From assembly GCA_002428685.1 (NCBI GenBank), contig DIXL01000085.1, forward strand, positions 33,094 to 88,073: DNA of 54,980 nt, in the 5' to 3' direction. Shown one piece after another: positions 7,863-16,844 of the stretch (its first letter is position 1; every line of letters starts with the position of its first letter). The notes under the pieces were generated by a model. That model had not been told where the DNA came from. It saw only the letters and a program-made list of their open reading frames with translations, and searched no databases. This stretch comes from Cloacimonetes bacterium UBA6081 (GTDB taxonomy: Bacteria > Cloacimonadota > Cloacimonadia > Cloacimonadales > Cloacimonadaceae). Made by a program: the position numbers and the translations under genes.

Positions 7863-8643
7863 CAACGATTACTTCAAGAAACTTAGCCTTGCGATAGAGA
7901 ATAATATTGCGCTCTGGCAAGCAACAGTGATTGAGTGCGATGGTTCTACGCCGGCAAAAACCGGTATGAAACTCGCAGTCTTGCTGAACGAAGCACCTTT
8001 TGGCAATCTTGGTGGAGGAGAAATGGAGCACCGGGTGATAGATTTAATCAGAACCGAAAAGCCAGTTGGCAGCAAAATATATAGTTTTGCCCTTGCACCG
8101 GGTGGAGCGACGGATGATATTCCGACTTCTATGATTTGTGGAGGCCAGGCAAAGGTGTTTATCGAAAGCCTGCATATCCCCCAAAAACTATTCATAATTG
8201 GGGCAGGACATTGTGGCAGGGCACTGGGACAACTTGCCAAACTTTGTGATTTTTACACCGTTCTTATAGATAATCGCGAGGAGATAATCAATTCTCTTAC
8301 TCAAGAATGCTGCCATGAAGCAAAACTTCATGACTATACAGATATGGCTGAAGTGATAGATTTTTCTCCCGAAAACTATGTAGTCATCATGACACATGGC
8401 CATTTGCATGATAAAGCAGTTTTGGAGCAGTGTTTGCGCAAGCCATTGAAATACCTGGGCATGATAGGCAGCAAATCCAAAGTGGCGCAGACATTTGCAA
8501 ACTTAACAGATAAAGGTTTTTCGGAAGCAGAGATCAAAGCTTGCCACGCTCCCATCGGAATTCCCATTGGTTCTCAAACACCCTATGAGATTGCCATTAG
8601 CATTATGGCTCAAATGATTCGACAAAAACAAGCAATTAAATAG
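7855..8643 (+). CDS. XdhC/CoxI family protein
   Basis: The protein is 262 residues from the ATG at 7855. GGAG at 7845-7848 fixes this start in preference to an in-frame TTG at 7843. The N-terminal XdhC domain has the CDGSTPAKTGMKL and GNLGGGEMEHRV blocks. A Rossmann fold (GAGHCGRALGQLAKL, about residues 120-131) is followed by VVIMTHGHLHDKAVLE and YLGMIGSKSKV, all diagnostic of XdhC. XdhC-type proteins help mature or insert the molybdenum cofactor of xanthine dehydrogenase-like enzymes. No molybdoenzyme gene is present in this window, so the client is unknown. It overlaps the methyltransferase gene by eight bases. Confidence 0.9.
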   Translation: MNNNDYFKKLSLAIENNIALWQATVIECDGSTPAKTGMKLAVLLNEAPFGNLGGGEMEHRVIDLIRTEKPVGSKIYSFALAPGGATDDIPTSMICGGQAKVFIESLHIPQKLFIIGAGHCGRALGQLAKLCDFYTVLIDNREEIINSLTQECCHEAKLHDYTDMAEVIDFSPENYVVIMTHGHLHDKAVLEQCLRKPLKYLGMIGSKSKVAQTFANLTDKGFSEAEIKACHAPIGIPIGSQTPYEIAISIMAQMIRQKQAIK

Positions 8644-8647
8644 GCTA

Positions 8648-8995
8648 ATGATTCAATACATCATCAAAACTGCTATAACATTGATCATCATCATTGGTGC
8701 GAGTATAATCGCCAAGAAAAGCAGCCTAATTGGCGGAATTTTGGTTTCATTACCAATTGTGTCAGTTCTGGCCATGGTGTGGCTATGGGTGGATACTAAA
8801 AGCAAAGCGAAGGTCGCTCAGTTTTCCATTTCGGTTTTTTGGCTGGTGATCCCATCACTGGTGCTGTTTATCTGTTTGCCCTTGCTGCTAAAGAAACTGG
8901 ATTTTGGCTGGGCAATGTTGATTTCCTGTGGACTTACTATCGTGGCATACTATTTAATGGTTATTCTTTTAGGCTGGTTCAACGTTAAGCTTTGA
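8648..8995 (+). CDS. DUF3147-type small integral membrane protein
   Basis: A 115-residue, very hydrophobic protein with four predicted membrane helices (roughly residues 5-22, 27-47, 58-80 and 88-110) and few charged residues. The motif SSLIGGILVSLPIVSVLA after the first helix is typical of DUF3147 proteins. The function is unknown; it sits in the inner membrane. It begins four bases after the XdhC stop, so it is likely the last gene of the lptD operon. The following 109 bases (8996-9104) contain a short GGCGG/CCGCC hairpin at about 9062-9080 between convergent genes but no clear terminator. Confidence 0.75.
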   Translation: MIQYIIKTAITLIIIIGASIIAKKSSLIGGILVSLPIVSVLAMVWLWVDTKSKAKVAQFSISVFWLVIPSLVLFICLPLLLKKLDFGWAMLISCGLTIVAYYLMVILLGWFNVKL

Positions 8996-9104
8996 CCGGT
9001 TATATTATCAGTATGTTTTTATCACGGCCAATTGAACTCCTTATGAATTAACCGGATTGAGAGGCGGAAGATAATCCCGCCCCAACAATAAGTGGTAGTA
9101 TATT

Positions 9105-9680
9105 CTACATCAAAGTAGCAGATATTCCAGCCTGCAAAGCACGTAAGTTGGCTTCCACAATTTGCTCGCCCTTACGTTCAAAAATGCTTTTAATGGCTGT
9201 TTCCATTTCCTGTGCGCTAAAACCAAGGTATTTGATAGCAGCTCCCAAAACAACTATGTTCATAGATCTGCTTGCTTTTATGTCTTTGGCAATGGCATCG
9301 GCATCCAAGAGAACATGATTGTCAATTTTTCTAATTTCGTCATAGATGTCTTCTTCGGGAGGATAAACAGCGATGTTTTTGAAGGGATTGGAATTTGTGA
9401 TAATCCAACCATCTTTCTTTAGGTATGGCAGATAACGCAATGCTTCCATAGGCTCTACGCTAAGAATCATATCTGCGCCACCCAAACTGATGAGATCACT
9501 CCAAATAGGCTCATCGGACAAACGCAGATGTGATTGAACATCTCCCCCACGTTGGCTCATGCCGTGAACTTCTGCTTGTTTCAAATTCATGCCTCGATTG
9601 AGAGCTGCAGTCCCAATGATGGTGGCAATAGTTAGAATACCTTGGCCACCAACACCTGCCAGTATTATATCCCTTTTCAT
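9105..9680 (-). CDS. iorB: Indolepyruvate:ferredoxin oxidoreductase, beta subunit
   Basis: A 191-residue protein of the pyruvate:ferredoxin oxidoreductase gamma-domain family. It opens with the nucleotide-type loop LAGVGGQGILTIA, then the family signature AEVHGMSQRGGDVQSHLR. IorB pairs with IorA to oxidatively decarboxylate aryl-2-oxo acids from Trp, Phe and Tyr transamination to aryl-acetyl-CoA, reducing ferredoxin; it is an enzyme of amino-acid-fermenting anaerobes. The length is normal. The start ATG overlaps the iorA stop (ATGA), with GGAGG upstream inside iorA, so the two subunits are coupled. Confidence 0.94.
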   Translation of the reverse strand: MKRDIILAGVGGQGILTIATIIGTAALNRGMNLKQAEVHGMSQRGGDVQSHLRLSDEPIWSDLISLGGADMILSVEPMEALRYLPYLKKDGWIITNSNPFKNIAVYPPEEDIYDEIRKIDNHVLLDADAIAKDIKASRSMNIVVLGAAIKYLGFSAQEMETAIKSIFERKGEQIVEANLRALQAGISATLM

Positions 9681-11278
9681 GCTTGCACCTCCATCTTATT
9701 CTTGCGTTTTAGGATCTGAACACATTCACGGCGGGGTATTACGACAGAAACGCCTTTGTAGGCAATCTCTTCTTTGTAGATCTGGATCATCTCAGCATAG
9801 TTCTTTTTAAAGGGAACAAAACTACGAATATGCTCTTTTTCCACCCCCAAACCCAAACAGATACTTTCAAGTTTACCAAAGGCAGTATAATCCTGACCAC
9901 CTGTCATTCCTGTAGTGGAATTATCCAGAATAACAATAACCACATTGGACTGATCAAAAATGCAATCCAACAAACCTGTCAAGCCAGAATGACTGAAAGT
10001 ACTGTCCCCAATAACAGCTATTGCAGGATACAGCCCACTGTCTGCTGCGCCTTTGGCCATGGTAATTGAAGCACCCATATCCACGCAACTGTTGATGGCG
10101 TTGTATGGAGGCATAAAGCCAAGTGAGTAACAACCTATATCGCTGAACACGTGGCCACGTCCATATTCTTTAATGGCCTCATTTAGGGCTAAATAGCTAT
10201 CAGAATGCGGGCAGCCTACACAAAGTGCTGGAGGTCGTCCAGCCACAATAACTGGAACCTCACTGCCATAAGTATCCGGCATATTTACAGCTTGCGTAAC
10301 TTTATTCGGATTTAGTTCTCCTGCCCTGGGAATTGTCCCGTCCAAACGACCATGTATTGGTTTGGAACCCTTGAAAGACAGCCCTTTTAGCTGATCTTCT
10401 ACAAAAGGCATGCCTTCTTCCAGTATCAGTAAACTATCGCATGCATCGTAAATACCGCGGATTTGCTCAATTGGCAGAGGGTATTGACAAATCTTAATTA
10501 CTGGATATGGAATCTCTTTGCCTTGAAAGACTTCGTTCAGGTAATTGTAAGCTAAGCCTGTGCAAATGATGCCTTTTGTATGGTCTTTGGCAGTTAAGTT
10601 GAAGCTGTTAAAGGGGGTATTTGCTGATTCTGCCACAAAGTCTGCTTGAATATCAATCAGATGTTGATACTTTTTACGGGCAATGGCAGGCAATAACATA
10701 AACTGAAAGAGATCATCAGGTTTTTTTAAAGGATTTTGGGGGAAAGGCTTGCGACGGATAACTCCGGCCCGGGAATGCGCAAGACGGGTTGTTAGACGTA
10801 GCATAACTGGAACATGATACTTTTCCGATAGCTCAAAACCATAAAAAGCCATGTCATAACATTCCTGCTGATTTGATGGTTCCAAAATTGGAATCATTGC
10901 GAACTTTCCATAAAAGCGGGAATCCTGTTCGTTTTGTGAACTATGCATGCTGGGGTCATCGGCAACTGTTACAATCAGCCCTCCATTCGCGCCAGTAAAG
11001 GCAGAATTCATAAAGGGATCGGCTGCCACGTTTAGCCCCACATGTTTCATTATAGCCATAGTTCTCTTTCCTGCATAACTCATACCTATGGCAGATTCCA
11101 TTGCGGTTTTTTCGTTGGAACTCCAAGTTCGGTGGATTCCTTCCGCCTGTTTAACACGTTGGGCATACTCCATAATCTCGGTGGAAGGTGTTCCGGGATA
11201 GGCATAAAATCCTGAGATTCCTGCATCCAGAGCTCCCTGAGCCAAGGCTTCATCGCCAAGTAGCATCATTGCATCCAT
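9677..11278 (-). CDS. iorA: Indolepyruvate:ferredoxin oxidoreductase, alpha subunit, lacking the ferredoxin domain
   Basis: The protein is 533 residues from the ATG at 11278 (AAGGAGA upstream; an in-frame TTG at 11281 is too close). The order is the pyrimidine-binding domain (ALAQGALDAGISGFYAYPGTPSTEI), a middle domain, then a thiamine-diphosphate domain with DIGCYSLG and VIGDSTFSHSGLTG, and NSTTGMTGGQ. The catalytic parts look intact. Classical IorA continues for roughly 60-100 more residues with two CxxCxxC-type 4Fe-4S motifs. Here the protein stops right after VVIPRREC, and iorB begins immediately, so no cluster-binding cysteine set exists. Electrons must leave through another protein, or this is a distinct subtype. 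Confidence 0.93.
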   Translation of the reverse strand: MDAMMLLGDEALAQGALDAGISGFYAYPGTPSTEIMEYAQRVKQAEGIHRTWSSNEKTAMESAIGMSYAGKRTMAIMKHVGLNVAADPFMNSAFTGANGGLIVTVADDPSMHSSQNEQDSRFYGKFAMIPILEPSNQQECYDMAFYGFELSEKYHVPVMLRLTTRLAHSRAGVIRRKPFPQNPLKKPDDLFQFMLLPAIARKKYQHLIDIQADFVAESANTPFNSFNLTAKDHTKGIICTGLAYNYLNEVFQGKEIPYPVIKICQYPLPIEQIRGIYDACDSLLILEEGMPFVEDQLKGLSFKGSKPIHGRLDGTIPRAGELNPNKVTQAVNMPDTYGSEVPVIVAGRPPALCVGCPHSDSYLALNEAIKEYGRGHVFSDIGCYSLGFMPPYNAINSCVDMGASITMAKGAADSGLYPAIAVIGDSTFSHSGLTGLLDCIFDQSNVVIVILDNSTTGMTGGQDYTAFGKLESICLGLGVEKEHIRSFVPFKKNYAEMIQIYKEEIAYKGVSVVIPRRECVQILKRKNKMEVQA

Positions 11279-11303
11279 CAAGTGTCTCCTTATCGTTTAT
11301 TTG

Positions 11304-11309
11304 ATTATA
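11304..11309 (-). promoter_or_regulatory. -10 box (TATAAT) of the iorAB promoter
   Basis: On the minus strand a perfect TATAAT lies 26 bases upstream of the iorA ATG. No good -35 is seen at the usual distance. The remainder of the 11282-11405 gap holds a short AGCCT/AGGCT hairpin at about 11324-11336 and nothing else recognised. Confidence 0.4.
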
Positions 11310-11405
11310 AATCTGTATTTATAAGCCTAACAGGCTATTTTGGCATCGCTGAACTCAATTTTATTAGTTAGTCTCTTTCGTCAAGTCGAAATCGGCAGAT
11401 AGGAA

Positions 11406-12869
11406 TTAATAAAAGTCTTCGGAAATTCGCCATTGCCAGTTTCCCAAGGCTGTTCCAGGGATATTCATGCGGGCACTATCGTCCAAACCATAAATATCTT
11501 GAAAGGGGATAATTACCTTTTCACATCCGGAATCTAAAGCGATATTCTGCATTATTAAATGAATTTTGTCCTCTGCCGGTAAACCATGACAATCTCGTAA
11601 ACGATTGTAATGACAGTAAGCCTGCAGATTGCGCAAACTGGATGAATCTGAAGCGAGAGATTTGAACCAACCCTTTAAGGTAGAATTATCGTGAGTTCCA
11701 GTGTAAAGCCAGCGATCGGCAGGATAATCACGCACCTTAGGGACGCTTTCTTCGAAGCAGAATTGAAGTATAATCATTCCTGGAAACCCAAAACTATCAC
11801 GGATATTGCAAACCTTTTCATTGAGGATCCCAAGGTCTTCTGCTAAAAAGTGCTCACTTCCAAATTGTTCGCATATAATGCTAAAGAACTCATGGGGAGA
11901 AGCATCTACCCAGCTACCATTTAGAGCATCCTTCGGGATAACTGGAGTTCCATCGGCAGCGAAATCACTATTAACTTGCCAGTAATTTACGTAACCGATA
12001 AAATGATCAAGCCTTAAGATATCCAGATAACTAAGTGCCTGGCCAATGCGCTTTGTAAAAAGTTGGAATCCATCAGCTTGCATGGCAGACCAGTTATAGA
12101 TAGGATTACCCCACATCTGGCCATTAGAAGAAAAGGCATCTGGAGGAACACCCGCTAAATGAAGCCTTTGCCCGTTTACATCCAAGTCAAAATATTCTGG
12201 ATGTGCCCAAACCTCTGCACTTTCGTAAGATAAGTAAAGAGGCATATCTCCAACAAGGGTTAACCCAAGCAGTTTGAGCTGGCTTTTTAGTAAATTGACC
12301 TGTTCATTGGCAATAGCCTGACACGCAGCCTGATGGTTAATGTAGGGACGGAATTGCTTTTCCAGATTATAGAATAATTTCTCAGAAAAATGGCGGTGTT
12401 CTGGTTGCCAATTGAACCAGGCACTGTCCCCATAAATTTTGTATAATGCCATAAAAGCAAGGTATGGTTTTAATTGATAGGAATTCTGTTCAATATAAGC
12501 TTGAACATCATTCTGAATTAACCAATTGGCACTAGCTTGCGTTAGAAGGACATCTTTGGTTTTATATACTAATTCATAATATACTGTATCTCCAGAGGGC
12601 AACATTGCTTCTTGCAAACTCTGCTGGTTTATCAAGCCCTGCTGATATAGTAATTCCGGACTGATTAAATATGGATTGAAAGCAAAGGCAGATAAAGGAT
12701 TATAAGGGGAGTTCCCATAACCGCAATGATTTATAGGTAGAATTTGCCATATCTTATGCCCTTTGGATATTAGATACTTGGCAAAAGCCAGGGCAGAGGG
12801 GCCAAAATCTCCAATCCCAAATTTGGTTGGTAATGAACTGATGTGGAGCAGAATACCAGTATTTCGCAT
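11406..12869 (-). CDS. malQ: 4-alpha-glucanotransferase (amylomaltase, GH77)
   Basis: A 487-residue protein of the usual MalQ length. It transfers alpha-1,4-glucan segments between maltodextrins in glycogen or maltose metabolism. GH77 landmarks are present: GILLHISSLPTKFGIGDFG at the N-terminus, GDMPLYLSYESAEVWAHPE, RLDHFIGYVNYW carrying the nucleophile Asp, AEDLGI with the acid/base Glu, and GTHDNSTLKGW with the third catalytic Asp. It is cytoplasmic. Its ATG overlaps the holA stop (TGATG), making it the last gene of the eight-gene run from 26721. Why a sugar enzyme sits there is unclear; it may only share transcription. Confidence 0.94.
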   Translation of the reverse strand: MRNTGILLHISSLPTKFGIGDFGPSALAFAKYLISKGHKIWQILPINHCGYGNSPYNPLSAFAFNPYLISPELLYQQGLINQQSLQEAMLPSGDTVYYELVYKTKDVLLTQASANWLIQNDVQAYIEQNSYQLKPYLAFMALYKIYGDSAWFNWQPEHRHFSEKLFYNLEKQFRPYINHQAACQAIANEQVNLLKSQLKLLGLTLVGDMPLYLSYESAEVWAHPEYFDLDVNGQRLHLAGVPPDAFSSNGQMWGNPIYNWSAMQADGFQLFTKRIGQALSYLDILRLDHFIGYVNYWQVNSDFAADGTPVIPKDALNGSWVDASPHEFFSIICEQFGSEHFLAEDLGILNEKVCNIRDSFGFPGMIILQFCFEESVPKVRDYPADRWLYTGTHDNSTLKGWFKSLASDSSSLRNLQAYCHYNRLRDCHGLPAEDKIHLIMQNIALDSGCEKVIIPFQDIYGLDDSARMNIPGTALGNWQWRISEDFY

Positions 12870-13873
12870 CAGCTTTTTAAAATCCTAAGTAAACAGTTTG
12901 AAAGCAGTATGCTTGGTTCTGCCACGCTAAGCTTGAAATTGGCATCTGTTTCTAAAAGAATGCCAAATATGGTTTCCAGGGATTCAGGCTTACTATTGCG
13001 GGAAAACTCCATATATTCCTTCCTTTGATAAGGATAGACTTCTGCCAGGTGTTTAGAATTGATTTCGGACTCAGATATATGAGCTCTCCTGAGCAGAATG
13101 ATTTTCCAAAGACTCAGGTAAAATCTGAAAATTTGGGATAAAACTTGTAAGGGTTCCCAATCAGCAGAAACCATATTATCCATAGCCTCGAGTGCAGCCT
13201 TGGTTTGCATTCTGCCTAAAGCGCGGTAAAAATCTATCAAGGTTCCACTTCGGGTTGTGCCCAGGCTTTTCAGCACATCTTTATCGCTAATAGTGGATTT
13301 CTCTTGGGTAAGTAAGTCTAATTTAGCCAGTTCGTTGGCAGCATTGTAGTAATCAAGCTCTATCCGATTTAAAAATTCTTCCATGGCTTTGGGTGTCATG
13401 GTTTTGTTGATATTCTTTAAAGCCTTATTCAACCAACAGCGAATTGCTCCTCCAAAACGGGGAGGATCACAGGGAATAGTGGTGGCCATTGCTTTAATTT
13501 TTTTCCATGGCCCCAGATGTGCATCGATTTTCTCTGCTATGATAGCCAGGCTTTGAATTTCTGAAGGAGAATCAAAGTATGAACCAAGAACTTCAAGTTC
13601 TTTCTTGTCAAGCTTTTCAGCATTGCGGATGACGATTAGTTTGGAAGAGGAAAAAATGGAGAAGGTATCAAGTTGTTCACTCAATTCACTGCTTTTCACT
13701 TCATCCCCGTAAACAATGAAAGTGTCTACCTTGTCTTGCCTTTTAAGCTTAAGGCGAATTATGTCAAGAGCAGTATCTGCCAGGTACGTATCCATGCCTA
13801 ACAAAAGAAACGAACTTCCTAAAGTAACGTCTGCCTGAGTGAAATCCAGAGCTGAAGTAAAAGTCTCGCTCAT
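12869..13873 (-). CDS. holA: DNA polymerase III delta subunit
   Basis: A 334-residue HolA-family clamp-loader subunit, which opens the sliding clamp during replication. It has the family layout: a poorly conserved N-terminal AAA-like domain without a working Walker A (FLLLGMDTYLADTAL), the IVIRNAEKLDKKE-type strand, a lid domain with ELDYYNAANELAKLDLL, and a C-terminal collar with RMQTKAALEAMDNM and QIFRFYLSLWKIILLRR. The length is normal. The start ATG overlaps the uppP coding end (ATGA), and the stop overlaps malQ. Confidence 0.9.
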   Translation of the reverse strand: MSETFTSALDFTQADVTLGSSFLLLGMDTYLADTALDIIRLKLKRQDKVDTFIVYGDEVKSSELSEQLDTFSIFSSSKLIVIRNAEKLDKKELEVLGSYFDSPSEIQSLAIIAEKIDAHLGPWKKIKAMATTIPCDPPRFGGAIRCWLNKALKNINKTMTPKAMEEFLNRIELDYYNAANELAKLDLLTQEKSTISDKDVLKSLGTTRSGTLIDFYRALGRMQTKAALEAMDNMVSADWEPLQVLSQIFRFYLSLWKIILLRRAHISESEINSKHLAEVYPYQRKEYMEFSRNSKPESLETIFGILLETDANFKLSVAEPSILLSNCLLRILKS

Positions 13874-14685
13874 AACCCCAAACTAAGTAAAAGAATAGAA
13901 ATTAAACCAATTATCCAACAGTAATAGGCAAAGTATTTAAGTCGGTTACTCTCTATCATCCTGATTAAAAAAGCGATAATTAGATAACCAACCACAAAAG
14001 AACTAATAAAACCCGCCAGATAGCTTTGCATCTGGCCAACTTCAAAATTGACCAAAGCTTTAAACTCACTGATGTTGGCTGCTATTATTGCAGGAATACT
14101 GAGCAGAAATGAATACTGTGCAGCATCTTTACGCTTTATGCCCATTGCCAGAGATGATGAGATTGTGGTTCCACTTCGTGATATTCCAGGTAAAATTGCC
14201 ATGCCCTGGCACAAACCTATCGTTATTGCCCTTAAGAAGCCCATATTGGAGGCTGGTATATCACCTTCCCTAAAAAAGTCCGAAACGAATATTATGATAC
14301 CGGTTACCAAAAGAAGCGAGGCCACAAACATCGGCATCTGGTAGATATCCCTGAAGGCATCTCCAAAAAAGTAATAGTAAACTCCCGTAAAAAGAGTTGA
14401 GATGACCAGATATACTATTAAATTTCTGTTCTTGCGGTGAATTTCCCTATTTACGGTGTTCTTCCAACTGAATAGCGATTTAATAAGCTCCCAGATGGTT
14501 TTATGAAAATATAACAGGACTGCAAAAAGAGTCCCTAAATGTAAAATCACTTCAAAAAGTATATTTTCAGATTCACCCCAACCCAGAAAATGCTGCAATA
14601 ATACAAGATGTCCAGAACTACTAACCGGGATGAATTCCGTTAAACCTTGAATAATGCCCATAAAGATAGATTCAAATATGTTCAT
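13870..14685 (-). CDS. uppP: Undecaprenyl-diphosphatase (UppP/BacA)
   Basis: The protein is 271 residues from the ATG at 14685, chosen because AGGAGAT lies just upstream; the open frame reaches 14745 but the extra 20 residues are not family-like. It is a multi-pass inner-membrane enzyme that dephosphorylates undecaprenyl diphosphate, recycling the carrier lipid for peptidoglycan and O-antigen synthesis and giving bacitracin resistance. Both catalytic motifs are visible: GLTEFIPVSSSGHLVL near the N-terminus and LPGISRSGTTIS around residue 165. About eight membrane segments are predicted. It lies ten bases after the deacetylase-like gene. Confidence 0.96.
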   Translation of the reverse strand: MNIFESIFMGIIQGLTEFIPVSSSGHLVLLQHFLGWGESENILFEVILHLGTLFAVLLYFHKTIWELIKSLFSWKNTVNREIHRKNRNLIVYLVISTLFTGVYYYFFGDAFRDIYQMPMFVASLLLVTGIIIFVSDFFREGDIPASNMGFLRAITIGLCQGMAILPGISRSGTTISSSLAMGIKRKDAAQYSFLLSIPAIIAANISEFKALVNFEVGQMQSYLAGFISSFVVGYLIIAFLIRMIESNRLKYFAYYCWIIGLISILLLSLGL

Positions 14686-14695
14686 ATATAATCTC

Positions 14696-15976
14696 CTACA
14701 AAATCTCGGGGACGTTATAATGGCCGATTTCCGTAAGGGGAACAAGAGTGAAACCGGCAGCTTTCAATTTGCTAATAAATAGCTTCAGATATCTAAGTTT
14801 TTCTTCAGAGTGACAATGCGTTATGGCAATAATGCTATTTTTGGTAGATGATAGATCTATTATTTGGCTCAGTTTTTTATCCATTGTGGAGCTGGTTATA
14901 TTTGGCGAATCCAAAAACAAATCATTGCGGAACGCACGAACATGTGCCTTCTGAGCAACTGAATATGCAACAGAGACATTGGAAGTCCGGCTGTCCAAAA
15001 AGAATTTATTGTGTTTCTTTAGTGTAGTCATCACGGCTCGCATAACATCATCATCTGTAGTTGCTAATGAACCCATATGATTATTGATTCCCTCACAATC
15101 GGGTAACTGATGAATGAAACGGGTAAGGATTTTATCAATCTGAGCTGAACTGTATTGCGTAAAAATGGCATTCTTACCCGGATTGACATTAGGATATCCA
15201 ATGGGTTCCATTGGCGTATGTATAATGGTAGTTCGTCCTTGTGCTGCTGCTTTTTGCATAGTATGTACACTATTGGGTTCATCCGGAAATATGGCAAAGC
15301 AGACTTCTTTATCTAAGGATAAGAAACCATCCAATAAACTTCCGTCAATTGCTCCAAAATCATCAACTACAATTGCGATATAGCGATGTTTCGTCTTTGA
15401 TTCAAATAGCTTACTGTCGTAGTATAGATTTATTAAATACTTTGTATTGCTTTCTTTTGATGCGAAAGTCAGGCTTTGCTTTCCAGAGCTATCCGTGCCT
15501 CGCAACAGTTTTCCACCGTTTCTTTCCAAGTCCCCCTTAAATATCATATTAGCGTAAGTTAGATCCATAATTGATTTATTTATGGGAACGCTATAAGTGA
15601 TCAGTTCAGCACTTTTTCGCCTTTTATAAAAGGATTTTGGTATATCAAGCTTATCCAGGACAGAGATAATTGCTGCATCCATCGTAAGCATATCTTGCTT
15701 TTCAGGTTCGTTTTTTGCTTCAGAAGAATTATTGCTCTTGTTTTGTTTCGTAGCTTCTTCTAGCTTTGCTTTGGTGCTTTTCTTGTGTTTGGCAGATTTA
15801 TTTGGGTCCGATATCGCATTCTCAGTATTCTGTATCGAGTTCTCTGGTAAGGGATCTTTGATAAGAAACCAAAGTAGTCCAGAGCAGCATAGCCCGATGA
15901 TAACGAAGACGATCATATCGTTTCTTTTCTTGCAGTGCTTAATCTTTCGTGGCTTTTTATTGCGCTGCTTGGGCAT
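14696..15976 (-). CDS. Divergent polysaccharide deacetylase (YibQ/DUF610) family protein
   Basis: A 426-residue protein. The basic N-terminus and one membrane helix (about 21-40) anchor it to the inner membrane with the rest outside. A charged, low-complexity Lys/Glu/Asn-rich linker (about 45-100) leads to a DUF610 divergent polysaccharide deacetylase domain (about 200-426) with AIVVDDFGAIDG, HTPMEPIGYP, GINNHMGSLAT, FFLDSRTSN and AITHCHSEEK. The family keeps most NodB-like metal ligands, but substrates are unproven. Placed just upstream of uppP, it may act in cell-envelope polymer metabolism; this is inference. It starts at the ATG at 15976, 20 bases before the upstream membrane gene ends. 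Confidence 0.85.
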   Translation of the reverse strand: MPKQRNKKPRKIKHCKKRNDMIVFVIIGLCCSGLLWFLIKDPLPENSIQNTENAISDPNKSAKHKKSTKAKLEEATKQNKSNNSSEAKNEPEKQDMLTMDAAIISVLDKLDIPKSFYKRRKSAELITYSVPINKSIMDLTYANMIFKGDLERNGGKLLRGTDSSGKQSLTFASKESNTKYLINLYYDSKLFESKTKHRYIAIVVDDFGAIDGSLLDGFLSLDKEVCFAIFPDEPNSVHTMQKAAAQGRTTIIHTPMEPIGYPNVNPGKNAIFTQYSSAQIDKILTRFIHQLPDCEGINNHMGSLATTDDDVMRAVMTTLKKHNKFFLDSRTSNVSVAYSVAQKAHVRAFRNDLFLDSPNITSSTMDKKLSQIIDLSSTKNSIIAITHCHSEEKLRYLKLFISKLKAAGFTLVPLTEIGHYNVPEIL

Positions 15977-16793
15977 GATGACTTCTCATTATTTTATCTA
16001 AAGGGATGAATCTATTCGCCAGCCAATTAAATACGTAGATAATGGGATAAAACAACAGATTCGATATTACGAAGGCAAGCAGGCAAACAAACAGATTGAC
16101 AAATATATCGTCAACATGCTTAAAAGAATAAAGTTGCAGTCTGATGTCTATATGCCAGAAATCATTAATAATGCTTATGGCAGGATCATAAACCAATTGA
16201 ATTAGTAATTGATAAAAACGCGTAGCGGCAATAGCGATCAATACCCACACTAAACCATATCTTAGTAGTAACAATTTATTCTTACGATTCCAAGCTTTTA
16301 TGGCTTGGAATGCACGTTTACGACCATAATTTCGCTTATGATAAGGTGCTAACATAACGCCATACATAAAACTGGACATGATAATTAAAGAAGTGTAGAG
16401 CTTAAAGAGTAGATGCATGGCCGTTTTTATGGTGCCATTGATACCATAGAAATAGGACAAAAAATTTGATACTGCATATATGATCAACGCAATTAATACC
16501 AATGCTATCACACTTATATTTAAGTCTATTATGCTGTCCAAATAATCTGTTTTTGATTCCTGATGGATCAAACGCATTTTAATCATTATAAAGAGAACAA
16601 AAGATAAGATTATCGAAAAAGCAAGCAAGGGGAAATAGTGAATCCGGAAACTAAGCAAACTGGTTGCAGCAGATAGTAAGCTGTCTGTCTCTATCAGATA
16701 AAACAGCGTGATAGGCGCAAGAAACACTTGTATGCCGGTGTATTCACCAAATAGTGGAAGCAATACCTGTCTTCTAATAGACTTCATATTCAT
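15957..16793 (-). CDS. Multi-pass membrane protein of unknown function
   Basis: The protein is about 278 residues from the ATG at 16793; an in-frame TTG at 16835 would add 14 residues, and no strong ribosome site decides between them. There are six or so hydrophobic segments, the first near residues 20-40, and a basic loop around YHKRNYGRKRAFQAIKAWNRKNK before a further membrane segment. No catalytic motif is seen and the family is not recognised. The overlap with the deacetylase gene and the ten-base spacing from the outer-membrane protein gene place it in the kinase operon, so an envelope role is plausible. Confidence 0.7.
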   Translation of the reverse strand: MNMKSIRRQVLLPLFGEYTGIQVFLAPITLFYLIETDSLLSAATSLLSFRIHYFPLLAFSIILSFVLFIMIKMRLIHQESKTDYLDSIIDLNISVIALVLIALIIYAVSNFLSYFYGINGTIKTAMHLLFKLYTSLIIMSSFMYGVMLAPYHKRNYGRKRAFQAIKAWNRKNKLLLLRYGLVWVLIAIAATRFYQLLIQLVYDPAISIINDFWHIDIRLQLYSFKHVDDIFVNLFVCLLAFVISNLLFYPIIYVFNWLANRFIPLDKIMRSHHAQAAQ

Positions 16794-16844
16794 TGGCAGC
16801 AGCCAACCCCGGACCTGGTTACTAAACAAAAACAATTAACCATA

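Noticed and set aside
8996..9104. Terminator between the DUF3147 and iorB genes
   Set aside because: Only a 5-bp GGCGG/CCGCC stem without a T-run is present, too weak to call.
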